Origin: an uncultured Campylobacter sp.
GTDB taxonomy: Bacteria > Campylobacterota > Campylobacteria > Campylobacterales > Campylobacteraceae
Reading direction: 5' to 3'
Length of the DNA: 64,000 nucleotides
Assembly (NCBI RefSeq): GCF_905373215.1
Contig: NZ_CAJPRT010000005.1
Span: 62,001 to 126,000, forward strand
Shown: positions 41,599-50,771 of the stretch, in pieces
Position numbering within the stretch: position 1 is the first letter of the stretch
Layout: each line of letters opens with the position of its first letter
Translations under genes and position numbers: made by a program
Notes under the pieces: generated by a model
Seen by the model: only the letters and a program-made list of their open reading frames with translations
What the model was told of the DNA's origin: nothing
Database searches by the model: none

Positions 41599-42857
41599 TT
41601 TCCATCCTTTAAATTTTATTTCAGCGTTTAAAACCAAAGCCTGGATTTTGCACCATGGTGGTAAAACTTGCCTGCAAGTTTCGGTGGCGGCAAATTTTTT
41701 CTCAAGCTTCGATAGCAATAAATCTTATCTTTGAGCTTCGATGACGCTAAATATTGCTCGTAAGCTTTAATGAATTTATCGCGCCCCAGTTTTAGTGCGC
41801 TAGGTTTTGGCCAATCGGGCTTTCGCGCACCGAGCTCAGTTCGCGAAATTTTATTAAATTTTATGTAAAATTTCATTAAATTTAGTGCAAAATCAACATA
41901 GAAATTGCAAAAAATTTCGTTAAATTCTATGCAAAGTTTTACGCAAAAATTTGGCGCAAAACTTGCGCGAGTTTAGCCTTTGAAATCTCACGCTTAAAAC
42001 TCACTCGCTAAATTTCATGCAAAAATCGCGCTTGAGATTTAAGCCGAGTCGTTCGCACGCCTTGTCATGAAATTTAAAATTTCATATGCTCGCCCGCTGT
42101 GAAATTTTACGCCCGCATGCGTAGTTTACGCAGGCGCAAGTTAAATTTGCAGCATCGCGATTAATTGCGTATCGTAGGATTAAATTTTACGAGCTGTCGC
42201 GGCGCGCGCCGTGAAAGAATTTTGCAAGACTACGCATCGTCGTGTACCCTTAAAATTTAATTGCACTTCGTGTATTCGCCCTGCGCCGATTGATCGCCGC
42301 AAGATTAAAATTTTACGCGTCACACTGCGTCGTAAATTTTACGCTGCCGTATACAGCGCTATATTACTGCCGCGAGTTTTAGATCGCACTGCGCCGTTGT
42401 TGATTTTAAATTTCACGCCGCGCGCTCCCTAAAAATCTAGACCATCAGCCGCACAGCAGAGCATTTGAAATTTAAAATCTATGAGAGCGGTGAAGCTTTG
42501 TGGTGCGTTATGCCGTGCATCGATGTAAGTTAAATTTTATTGCTAACGAGATTAGTTGTGCTGCGTACATTATCTGCCGCATTTCGTACAATATGTTAAG
42601 TTGCTGCGAAAGGTTCACATGCCGTATTTACCGCGCTCGCCCATGCATGATGCCGCATGTGTACTGACGCGCTACACTAGATAAATTGAAACCGAGTTTG
42701 CACTAAATTTTAAACTCAAGTTACCGCCATGTCGTAAATCTGCTGAGATTAAAATTAAAGAAAGGATCTGATCTTAATTTAAATCTAGGTGCAAAAGAGT
42801 AAAATTTAATAAGACCCCGCAAATTTATCTTAAAATTTAGCAGGATCAAATTTGGAT
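41599..42857. other. 1.26-kb gene-poor stretch with degenerate AAATTT/GC-rich repeats
   Basis: No convincing gene. AAATTT(T/C) words with GC-rich spacers recur every 30-60 bases, e.g. AAATTTTACGAGCTGTCGCG, AAATTTTACGCTGCCG, AAATTTCACGCCGCGCG. The open frame at 41628-41876 on the minus strand has no ribosome binding site. The stretch ends with the 3' side of the TRAP permease gene. Confidence 0.45.
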
Positions 42858-44942
42858 TTACGCCGTAGGCGCACTATTTTCGGCGTGAGTATCGTCCGAG
42901 CCCTTAGGCCTTAAAAGCCACTGCTTTGCAAAGATCAGCACGTATATCGCAGCGCCGATGCCGTAGCTTGCGTATTCACTTGGGATAAACTCTATGAATT
43001 TCGCGCAGATATTAGGCACCAGCATTAGCGGCGTTACTAGCAGCAATAGCAGGCGCTCTAGTGGATTACATTTTGTTACAAACCAGCCTTGTAGCGAGGA
43101 GCTGAAGGCAAACATACCCACGATCGCCGTGGCAAAAATCAGCACGATTTGCAGTGGATCGCTGATCCAAACGATACTTTTTGAATCCATCGGATCGCCG
43201 ATGCTTTGGATCAAAAGCAGCTTATTGTTGAAGAAAAACGCAAACGGAAGCACCGCGGTGCGCAGATCATACACGAAGCCCTGAAGTCCCACGGTTACCG
43301 GATTTGCCTTTGCGATACCCGCCGCAGCGTATGCTGCAATACCCACTGGCGGGGTATCGTCGGCTAAAATTCCAAAATAAAAGACAAAAAGATGCACCGC
43401 GATCGCAGGGATCAAAAAGCCGTTTTTGCCCGCTAGTATCAAAATCACTGGCGCGATTAGGCTTGAAACGACGATATAATTCGCCGTCGTAGGAAGTCCC
43501 ATGCCCAAAATCAGGCTCATTATCGCAGTCATCAGAAGTATTAGTACTATGCTGTTTCCTGCGACTGCTTCTACGAGCTCTGAAAGAACCTGTCCCAGCC
43601 CGGTAAGCGAGATCGAGCCGATGATAATGCCCGCTAGCGCGGTGGCAACGGCTACCGTGACCATATTTTTAGCAGCGCCCACCATAGCCCAAAAAATATC
43701 TACGAAACCTACGATAAAATCGGACTTGCCAACCTTTTCGCCAAATATCGTTTTCTTGGCGGGCTCTTGGACGATCATTATTAAAAATAGCACGCAGATC
43801 GAGTTAAACGCCGCAGAGATCGCGCTTTCTTTCAGAATCAATAGAGTAAAAAGAAGCACCAAAATCGGGATTATGTAATGAATGCCGCTAAATATAATTT
43901 TTAGCTTTGAAACCTTGGCGTAATCGCGGCTGCCGCGAAGCCCTAGCTTGCAGCTTTCCAGATGCACGATAAAAAATAACCCCGCATAGCAGACGAAAGC
44001 GGGGATCACCGCCGCGATCATTACGTTAGTGTAGCTCATACCTAAAAATTCTGCGATGATAAACGCCGCAGCGCCCATGATAGGCGGCATAAGCTGCCCG
44101 TTTACGCCCGCAGCGACCTCGATAGCGCCCGCCTTAGTGGCGGTAAGCCCTGCCTTTTTCATTAGCGGGATCGTAAAAGTGCCCACTGTCACGACGTTTG
44201 CGGTCGAGCTGCCGCTTACCATGCCGGTTAGTCCGCTAGCGATTACGCTAGCCTTGGCGGGTCCTCCGCGAAAGCGACCTAAAATCGCAAACGCTACGTT
44301 TATAAAATACTGCCCCGCTCCGGCTCGCTCCAAAAGAGCGCCGAATAGCACAAACAGATAGATAAAGCTGGTACTGACCCCTATTGGCACGCCGAATACG
44401 CCCTCGGTCGTTAAAAACATATGCCCTGCAAGCAGTTCAAAGCTTGCGCCGCGGTGCGCGATGATATCTGGCATATAGGGGCCGAAGTAACAATATAGAA
44501 GAAAGGTAAAAGCGATAATGCCAAGCGCTGGTCCCATCATACGACGACCTGCTTCAAAAAGGATAAAAATACCTATAAAGGCTGCTACGATATCTCTGGT
44601 TAGATAATTTCCCGGGCGCTGCGCTAGCCCGTTAAATTCTATCGCAGGATACAAGATCGCGGCGACTCCGACGATTAATAAAATATAATCGTAAAACGGG
44701 ATATAAAAATGCGCCTTGGAACGCGGGCGAAATGGAAAAAGCGAAAAAATTATAAAAACAGCGAACGCCAAGTGGATTGAGCGCGCGATATTCGTATTTA
44801 GCGTAAAATACGCGATGTAAAGCTGAAAGACCGACCACGCGAAGCAGACCAGCGTCACGAGCCAGAAGAGCTTTTTAGAGGTAAATTCTCTACTTTTTAC
44901 CTCTAAAACCTGCTCGTCGTTTTGTGTAGATTTCTCCATCAA
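42858..44942 (-). CDS. TRAP transporter fused permease (TAXI type)
   Basis: This 694-aa protein fuses the small four-helix and large twelve-helix subunits of a tripartite ATP-independent periplasmic transporter. It takes up organic acids by ion gradient in the inner membrane. GGPAKASVIASGLTGMVSGS and LGMGLPTTANYIVVSSLIAP are TRAP permease signatures. The substrate cannot be read from sequence. The solute-binding gene lies 5 bases upstream on the same strand, so the two form one operon. Confidence 0.92.
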   Translation of the reverse strand: MMEKSTQNDEQVLEVKSREFTSKKLFWLVTLVCFAWSVFQLYIAYFTLNTNIARSIHLAFAVFIIFSLFPFRPRSKAHFYIPFYDYILLIVGVAAILYPAIEFNGLAQRPGNYLTRDIVAAFIGIFILFEAGRRMMGPALGIIAFTFLLYCYFGPYMPDIIAHRGASFELLAGHMFLTTEGVFGVPIGVSTSFIYLFVLFGALLERAGAGQYFINVAFAILGRFRGGPAKASVIASGLTGMVSGSSTANVVTVGTFTIPLMKKAGLTATKAGAIEVAAGVNGQLMPPIMGAAAFIIAEFLGMSYTNVMIAAVIPAFVCYAGLFFIVHLESCKLGLRGSRDYAKVSKLKIIFSGIHYIIPILVLLFTLLILKESAISAAFNSICVLFLIMIVQEPAKKTIFGEKVGKSDFIVGFVDIFWAMVGAAKNMVTVAVATALAGIIIGSISLTGLGQVLSELVEAVAGNSIVLILLMTAIMSLILGMGLPTTANYIVVSSLIAPVILILAGKNGFLIPAIAVHLFVFYFGILADDTPPVGIAAYAAAGIAKANPVTVGLQGFVYDLRTAVLPFAFFFNNKLLLIQSIGDPMDSKSIVWISDPLQIVLIFATAIVGMFAFSSSLQGWFVTKCNPLERLLLLLVTPLMLVPNICAKFIEFIPSEYASYGIGAAIYVLIFAKQWLLRPKGSDDTHAENSAPTA

Positions 44943-44947
44943 CTAGC

Positions 44948-45889
44948 CTATTTCAGCAGCCCGGCTTCTTTATACACCGCCTCTGCCGCAGGATGAAGCG
45001 GCGCACTAAGCCCCTCTAAAAGAGATTCTTTGCTTACCAAATTTAACGCAGGGTGTAGCTTTTTATATTCGTCAAAATTATCAAGTATAGCCTTAACTAC
45101 CGCTCTAACCGCTTCGTTGCTTTGGCTAGCGTCGGTTACTAGCACGGCCTTTACGCCGATAGTCTGCGTATCGTGATCTACGCCGTCATACATTTTCGCA
45201 GGAATCACGCCTTTGGCAAAATATGGATATTTTTCTAGAATTTTTTTGATATGCTCATCATCGATGCCGACTAAGTCGATAGGAAGCGAAGTCGCCGCAT
45301 CGGTGATATTTGCGGTCGGATGTCCTACGACGTAGAAGTATCCATCGATTTTCTTATCTTTTAGCGCCATAGGGCATTCTTGCGCCGTTAAAACGCCGTG
45401 CTGGGCGAGCTTTTTAAGATCGAAGTCGTAATTTTCAAAAACTATCATGCTAGTTAGCTCGTTGCCGCTGCCCGGGTTTCCGATATTGATCTTTTTGCCC
45501 GCAGCGTCGCCGTAGGCTTTAATACCGCTTTCTTTAGAAACTACGAAAGCCAAAAGCTCCGGATAGATCGAAATTACGGAGCGTAAATTTTTATCCGCCG
45601 CGCCTTGAAATTTGCCCGTGCCGTTGTATTTATCATAGACGACGTCGCTTTGAACGAAGCCGAAATTTAGCTCTTTTTTAAGCACGTTATTGACGTTATA
45701 CGTCGAGCCGCCCGTTGATTGCACGGAGCATTTCATATTTTTATCCATATTTATCAAGCGGCAAATCGCGCCGCCTACCGGATAATAGGTGCCGGTCATA
45801 CCGCCGGTGCCGATATTGATGAACTCCTTAGCGCCTGAAACGCTAGCTAGTAAGGCCAAACCGGCCAAAGCAACAGAAAATTTTTTCAT
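44948..45889 (-). CDS. TAXI family TRAP transporter solute-binding protein
   Basis: A signal peptide (MKKFSVALAGLALLASVSGA) precedes the mature periplasmic protein of about 293 aa. INIGTGGMTGTYYPVGGAIC at the start of the mature protein is the TAXI family hallmark, followed by KINIGNPGSGNELTS. These proteins bind glutamate or related acids in studied cases. AAAGGAGC precedes the ATG. It is the first gene of the transporter operon. Confidence 0.94.
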   Translation of the reverse strand: MKKFSVALAGLALLASVSGAKEFINIGTGGMTGTYYPVGGAICRLINMDKNMKCSVQSTGGSTYNVNNVLKKELNFGFVQSDVVYDKYNGTGKFQGAADKNLRSVISIYPELLAFVVSKESGIKAYGDAAGKKINIGNPGSGNELTSMIVFENYDFDLKKLAQHGVLTAQECPMALKDKKIDGYFYVVGHPTANITDAATSLPIDLVGIDDEHIKKILEKYPYFAKGVIPAKMYDGVDHDTQTIGVKAVLVTDASQSNEAVRAVVKAILDNFDEYKKLHPALNLVSKESLLEGLSAPLHPAAEAVYKEAGLLK

Positions 45890-45941
45890 CTTTGCTCCTT
45901 TTTGAGTTAAAAGTTTGAAAGTATTGCTAAATTTCTATAAA

Positions 45942-45947
45942 ATTCTA
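45942..45947 (-). promoter_or_regulatory. Candidate -10 box for the TRAP-TAXI operon
   Basis: Read leftward, TAGAAT in TTATTAGAATTTTATAG lies 52 bases before the ATG; a second TATAGAA follows within 12 bases. One of the two is a likely sigma-70 -10 element. Confidence 0.4.
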
Positions 45948-46108
45948 ATAAAAATAGATCGAATTTCGCGCAAATTTACGATTTTACACATTGCGGCGCA
46001 AGTGATTTAATATCAAAGTAGGACGGTGATCTGCTCTGTTATGCGGAATTTTACCGCGATAAAATTCTAAGCTTGAAATCCAAACGCCTATAGATAAAAT
46101 TTCAAGCC

Positions 46109-47500
46109 TTAATAACTCACGCTGCTAAGATACAGCCCGTTTGGCGGAAAGGGGATTCTGCTAAGCGCTCGCGAAAAGCTGATCTTGCGCCCGCTTTGCA
46201 CGGATTTTAGGGCGTTTGCGACCATCAGCCGCACCTGCGCTCGCAAAAATCCATTGGCTTTAAAATTTATCAAGGTTAAATTTCTAAAAGAGTAGGCGCG
46301 CGCGACGTAGAGCTCGCGCACGGGGCTTTTTATGTCGCTGCCGCTTTTCATAAACTCGCTAAAATCGTGCTCGCCGATAAAATTTGCAAGCGCAGCATTG
46401 AGCGCGGCAAGATCTACACGCGGATAAAACACGCAAAAATCGCTAAGAAAGGGGCTCGGACATCCATGGTTTAAAACGTAGCGATAGGAGCGCGCCACGG
46501 CGTCGTAACGCGGATGAAAATCGCGCGGCACCGGGCTGATGTGACGTACAAAAATATAGGGCGCGCAGTGGCGATTGATGAGCTCTTTTAGGCGCGACAG
46601 CTCCCAATGCACGGTGCATTCGACGCAGCTTACCTGGCGCAGCGCGTGTACCCCTTTATCGGTGCGCGAGCTGCTGATAAGCGGCGCGAAGATCCCCACT
46701 CGCCCCAAAGCCGCGCGCAGCACGTCCTCGACGCCGCGCCCGTGGGGCTGAGACTGTGAGCCGCTAAATTTCGAGCCGTCGTAGGAGTAGATGAGCTTGA
46801 GCTTTACGCGCTCGGAGTTCGTGCTCGCGGCATATGAGCACGCATCTGTGGGGGTATTTGGCGCAGTGCTTATTTTGCCTATGTGCGCAAGCTCGCTTGC
46901 TGCGAAGCCGCTTACGGGCGCGCTTTTAATAATATTTTTGAGTTCGGACGCGCTTGCTGGCGTGTTTGCGGGGGCATCCGCTTTATAGGCGGCGTTTGCC
47001 TTGCGGGAGTTTGCGGTGCGGGCGGACGTGGGAAGGGTAGTGCAAAATTCGGCAACGGGCGAGATATGGATTTTTAAAGCGTCGCCGCTCGACCCATTAG
47101 CTTTCGCAGCGTTTGTCGCGCAAATATCGGAAGCGGCGGTATCGGCGGAATTTTTGCGGGCGGAATTTAAATTTGCCGCGCGCGCGACCTCTTTGGCACA
47201 AACGGCGTCCGAATTCCGCCTGACGCTTTCGTGATTCAAACCGCAATCGGGCGCAGTATGGATAGCCGTATCGCTCGCAGCATTCGCGAGAGCAGAATTT
47301 TTAAAATTTAAAATTTTATCGTTTAAGATCAAAGCCTGCTCGCCGTTTTGTGCTTCGTGTTCTAAATTTACGCCACGCAAAATTTCAGACGCGTTAGGCT
47401 TGCTCGCCGAAATTTTATCCGTTAAATTTCGAGCAGACGAGCTTTTGTTTAAAATTTCGCCGCCGCAGAGCTCGGAGCTTTTTTCAGTACCTCGGGGCAA
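46109..47500 (-). CDS. truA: tRNA pseudouridine synthase A with ~230-residue N-terminal extension
   Basis: TruA makes pseudouridine at tRNA positions 38-40. The catalytic Asp is in SSRTDKGVHALRQVS, and VKLKLIYSYDGSKFSGSQSQ begins the normal domain at about residue 231. Before it come 230 low-complexity residues rich in Ala, Asn, Ser and Lys. No ATG, GTG or TTG closer to the domain is evident in frame. The start at TTG 47500 has AGGA 6 bases before it and overlaps the preceding gene by 17 bases. So the extension seems truly translated. Normal TruA is about 240 aa; this one is 463. Confidence 0.85.
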   Translation of the reverse strand: MPRGTEKSSELCGGEILNKSSSARNLTDKISASKPNASEILRGVNLEHEAQNGEQALILNDKILNFKNSALANAASDTAIHTAPDCGLNHESVRRNSDAVCAKEVARAANLNSARKNSADTAASDICATNAAKANGSSGDALKIHISPVAEFCTTLPTSARTANSRKANAAYKADAPANTPASASELKNIIKSAPVSGFAASELAHIGKISTAPNTPTDACSYAASTNSERVKLKLIYSYDGSKFSGSQSQPHGRGVEDVLRAALGRVGIFAPLISSSRTDKGVHALRQVSCVECTVHWELSRLKELINRHCAPYIFVRHISPVPRDFHPRYDAVARSYRYVLNHGCPSPFLSDFCVFYPRVDLAALNAALANFIGEHDFSEFMKSGSDIKSPVRELYVARAYSFRNLTLINFKANGFLRAQVRLMVANALKSVQSGRKISFSRALSRIPFPPNGLYLSSVSY

Positions 47501-48515
47501 TTTTTATCCTGTAGTAAAGCAGCGATGTGATAAGCGTAACGCTGAATGTCACTGGAAGCGCGATGCTCGGGTATTTGGAGAGTAGCATGATCAGCGCGAA
47601 GTAGCTAAAAAGCACGCCGAAGATCCCCGCGTAAACGAAGCCCTTTTCGTAGCGATAGGTCACGATACCGAGGCTTAGCGCAAACAGAAAGCTCGCCAGC
47701 GGAAAGAGCGAAACGAGGGTGTAGATGCTAAATTCTTTTCTGCGCTTTTCGCTGCCGCCCATCTCGCTCCAGTATCCGATCACGCCGCCTCCGCCGCGAA
47801 TATTGCGGTCGCTTTGCGTACGCAGAGTTAGGCTTTCAAACTCGCTTACGTGCCACTGATTGCTGCCCATCGTGTAAATTTTGCCGTCGTGCAGCATCGC
47901 GGAAAAGCTCGCGTTTTCGTTTTTAAACTCGCCGCTACGCGCTACGATCATCCGCTCGTGATCCTGCGAGCCACCTGGATTATACAGCACCAGATCCTTA
48001 TACAGGGTGCTTGTGCCGTTGTTTTCCTGCGAATCGATAAAAACGAGCCAGTCGGAGAATTTCTGCCCGAATTCGTTGGATTTGATATTTAGCGTCGCGC
48101 TAATTTTTTTGTAATCGATGAAATTGTCCTTTAAATTTTCGGCTATCGGCATCATAAAAAGCGAGACGAAAAGCAGTGCCAAGGAGCACAGTGCGGCGCT
48201 TATGCCGAAAAACAGCGCGATCTTGCGCGTGGCGTAGCCGATCGTAAATATTACGATGGTTTCGTTCTCTTTAGATAGCCTAAAAAGCGAGATGCTAAGC
48301 GCTACGAAAAACGCGATCGGCACCGTAAATATGAGGATGCGCGGCAGCATGAAAAGATAGAGCTTGACTAGCTCTGAAAAATTTATCTCGATAAACGACG
48401 TAATGCGCGCGATCTGAAGGAAAAAGACGATCGACATTATGATAAAAAGCGTGCTGAAAAGCGACGCGAAGGAACCGACGAAATTGCTAAATAAATAGCG
48501 CTGCACCCTATCCAT
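47484..48515 (-). CDS. LptF/LptG family permease (YjgP/YjgQ)
   Basis: These proteins form the membrane part of the LptB2FG ABC transporter that extracts LPS or LOS from the inner membrane. Three helices at the start (YLFSNFVGSFASLFSTLFII, KLYLFMLPRILIFTVPIAF, and a third near 100-120), a periplasmic beta-jellyroll-like middle, and three helices at the end fit the family. Length 343 aa. Whether it is F or G cannot be told. It overlaps the peptidase gene by 8 bases and truA by 17. Confidence 0.85.
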   Translation of the reverse strand: MDRVQRYLFSNFVGSFASLFSTLFIIMSIVFFLQIARITSFIEINFSELVKLYLFMLPRILIFTVPIAFFVALSISLFRLSKENETIVIFTIGYATRKIALFFGISAALCSLALLFVSLFMMPIAENLKDNFIDYKKISATLNIKSNEFGQKFSDWLVFIDSQENNGTSTLYKDLVLYNPGGSQDHERMIVARSGEFKNENASFSAMLHDGKIYTMGSNQWHVSEFESLTLRTQSDRNIRGGGGVIGYWSEMGGSEKRRKEFSIYTLVSLFPLASFLFALSLGIVTYRYEKGFVYAGIFGVLFSYFALIMLLSKYPSIALPVTFSVTLITSLLYYRIKIAPRY

Positions 48516-49263
48516 AAATGACGTCCAAGAGCCTTAAAATTTGATCTCTAAAAATAAAAGTAAGAAGTAGCCCCATCGATAAAAACGGCACGAACGGCAG
48601 CTCGTAGCCTCTTTTGTGCGCGATGAGATACGCAGGCAGCGTCAAAATCGCGCCGATGTAGATCGAGATGCCGCCCAGCTTCCAGCCCAAAATCGCCCCC
48701 ATAACGCCCGCGATAAAAATATCCGCGCTTCCCATCGCTTCGCGCTTTAGCACGAAGGTGACGATGAGGCGCAGCACGAAAAATATCGCCGCGTATCCCG
48801 CCGCTGCGCCCACGCCTCTAAGATCAAAATCATACATCAGCGTATAAGCAAGCGAAAGCGCCGTAACTACGTAAAGAAGGCTCTCCGGTACGGCTTTATA
48901 CTCAAAATCGATCGCTGAAAGCGCCATAAGCAAGATAAAGCAAAGCCCAAGCACCGCGGCTTTTGCAAGATCGGGCTCGCCGAAATACGCCGCAAGCGCA
49001 AGCGTGCCGCCTAAAAGCTCGACGATCGGGTAGCGGATTGAAATTTTGGTTTTACAAAAGGCGCATTTGCCGCCCAAAAAGAGCCACGAAAGCAGCGGAA
49101 TGTTGTGGTAAAATTTTAAAGCGTGAGAGCATTTGGGGCAGTGCGAAGCGGGAAAATTTACGCTCTGTCCGCGCGGCAGGCGGTAGATCAGAACGTTGCA
49201 AAACGAGCCTACGCAGGTGCCGAATACCGCAAAAATCACGCCGTAAACGATATTTAAATCCAT
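48508..49263 (-). CDS. Prepilin peptidase (A24 family)
   Basis: This membrane aspartic peptidase cleaves and may methylate type IV pilin-like leaders. The cytoplasmic zinc site has CPKC at 42-45 and CAFC at 67-70. The two catalytic aspartates are D119 in SAIDFEYKAVPE and D181 in GSADI. Eight or so helices, 251 aa. Its position between uppS and the LptF/G gene is as in C. jejuni, where the substrate has been linked to transformation pseudopilins (established knowledge, not seen here). Confidence 0.9.
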   Translation of the reverse strand: MDLNIVYGVIFAVFGTCVGSFCNVLIYRLPRGQSVNFPASHCPKCSHALKFYHNIPLLSWLFLGGKCAFCKTKISIRYPIVELLGGTLALAAYFGEPDLAKAAVLGLCFILLMALSAIDFEYKAVPESLLYVVTALSLAYTLMYDFDLRGVGAAAGYAAIFFVLRLIVTFVLKREAMGSADIFIAGVMGAILGWKLGGISIYIGAILTLPAYLIAHKRGYELPFVPFLSMGLLLTFIFRDQILRLLDVIYG

Positions 49264-49328
49264 CTTTTTCCTTTGAGACTTTAACTTTTTAAAATTTAAT
49301 CAAACGCTCTATGGTAGCGAGAAATTTC

Positions 49329-49754
49329 TTAGTTTTCATTGATTTTTTGCCTCTCGTAAGGGAAAAATTTTACGAAAATAGCCGCCGCGCCTACGCAAAA
49401 TAAAATGGCTATGAGCCCTGCGATTAGCGGTTCGCCCCATGCCCCATATAATCCGCCGAAAATCAAAAATCCCGCCACCAGTATCACGGCATCCAAAAGA
49501 TCGAAGTTCAAAGTATCTACGATCCATAAAAACATAATATATGCGCCTATCCCGCTGCCTGTGGACGCCAAAATCCCCATTTTATCGGGGATGAAAGTAA
49601 ACGCTAGCATAAAAAACAGCAGCAGGCAAATGTAGACCGCCAGTATAAATTTCTTTGGTTTTTTATACACGCTGCCGCATCTTGGGCATCTTAGAGTTTT
49701 CATCGGCTTTTTGGTAAGCTTTTTGCCGCAACCACATTGTATGTAGTAGCTCAT
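49329..49754 (-). CDS. Unknown 141-aa membrane protein with zinc ribbon
   Basis: The start MSYYIQCGCGKKLTKKPMKT and LRCPRCGSVYKKPKKF form a C-x-C / C-x2-C zinc ribbon. Four hydrophobic helices follow, between about residues 38 and 130. It is inserted between uppS and the peptidase gene, where C. jejuni has no such gene to my knowledge. The leader upstream contains the degenerate repeat array. The function is not recognised. Confidence 0.65.
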   Translation of the reverse strand: MSYYIQCGCGKKLTKKPMKTLRCPRCGSVYKKPKKFILAVYICLLLFFMLAFTFIPDKMGILASTGSGIGAYIMFLWIVDTLNFDLLDAVILVAGFLIFGGLYGAWGEPLIAGLIAILFCVGAAAIFVKFFPYERQKINEN

Positions 49755-49811
49755 AGCCTTCCTTTCGGTCTTTGCACGAATGCGCGGCGTGATTTTTAAA
49801 ATTCTGCCGCG

Positions 49812-50066
49812 TTAAATTTACCGCGCCGCGCAACACGGCTCGCGCTAGGGCTTTAAATTTAAAAGGGCGAAATTTTAAAATTCTAAAATTTTGAAATTTC
49901 ACGGCGCCACGCGCCTACGTAGTTAAAATTTTAAATTTTACGATGCCGTAAATTAAAATCCTGAAATTTTAAAATTTCATGGTGTCGTGAGCGCCCGCGG
50001 ATTAAATTTTAAAATTTACTGCATCGCAGGCGGTTCTGCAAATTAAAATTTTAAAATTTAAAGCGA
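49812..50066. repeat. Degenerate repeat array with AAAATTTTAAAATTT cores
   Basis: At least five units with a core close to AAAATTTTAAAATTT followed by (T/C)AC-G--GC-type GC-rich spacers of 15-35 bases lie between uppS and the 141-aa gene. Nothing else is visible in the 49755-50090 gap. The palindromic A/T cores alternate with spacers that often contain GCC, GCG or CGC. Confidence 0.7.
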
Positions 50067-50090
50067 CCGTTAGAGCGACTGCGCCGCAGC

Positions 50091-50768
50091 TTAAAGACCG
50101 CCGAAGCGGCGTTGTTTGCGGCGGAAATCATCCACTATGCGCGCAAGCTCCTCGCGCGTGAAATCGGGCCACAGCGTCGGCGTAAACGCAAGCTCGGCAT
50201 AGCTCGCCTGCCAGAGTAAGAAATTCGACAGCCGCTGCTCGCCGCCCGTGCGCACCAGCAGATCCACGTCGCCGCTGTGCGCGGTATCCAGATGCGTGCC
50301 GATGCCCGCTTCGCTTAGCCGCTCGCCGCTTGCAAGCAGCCGCTCGCACGCTCGCACGATCTCGTCGCGAGAGCCGTAGTTGATCGCTAGGTTAAAATTT
50401 AGCGCTCGCCCGTTTTGCGTTAAATTTGAAAGATATTCGATCTCGCTTCGCAGATCGCCCTCAAAAACCGATATGTCGCCGATAGGATAGAATTTTATTC
50501 CGTTTTGGATAAATTTTTTGCGGCGTGAAATTAGGAATTTTTGAAGCAACTTCATCAAAAATTCCACTTCGTTTTTCGGGCGCTTCCAATTTTCGGTGCT
50601 AAAGGCGTATAGCGTGAGGTTTGCGATGCCTTCGTCGATGCAAAACTCGCAGATCTGCTCCACGACCTCCGCACCCGCTTCGTGCCCGCTGGTGCGCAGC
50701 AGACCGCGCTTTTTCGCCCAGCGCCCGTTGCCGTCCATCACAAGGGCTAGATGATTTAGGCTATTCAC
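50091..50768 (-). CDS. uppS: Undecaprenyl diphosphate synthase
   Basis: UppS makes the C55 lipid carrier used in peptidoglycan synthesis and by PglC. The catalytic Asp is D12 in ALVMDGNGRWAKKRG. TLYAFSTENWKRPKNEVEFL and DLLVRTGGEQRLSNFLLWQ are the family's binding regions. Length 225 aa. It lies 3 bases after coaBC in the leftward operon. Confidence 0.96.
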   Translation of the reverse strand: MNSLNHLALVMDGNGRWAKKRGLLRTSGHEAGAEVVEQICEFCIDEGIANLTLYAFSTENWKRPKNEVEFLMKLLQKFLISRRKKFIQNGIKFYPIGDISVFEGDLRSEIEYLSNLTQNGRALNFNLAINYGSRDEIVRACERLLASGERLSEAGIGTHLDTAHSGDVDLLVRTGGEQRLSNFLLWQASYAELAFTPTLWPDFTREELARIVDDFRRKQRRFGGL

Positions 50769-50771
50769 GGA

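Noticed and set aside
41628..41876. 82-codon leftward ORF beside the 79-aa gene
   Set aside because: No start signal, and its sequence follows the AAATTT/GC-rich repeat texture; kept as part of the gene-poor stretch.
41599..42857. CRISPR array in the gene-poor repeats
   Set aside because: Units are degenerate and variably spaced, cores are only A/T words, and no cas genes are present.
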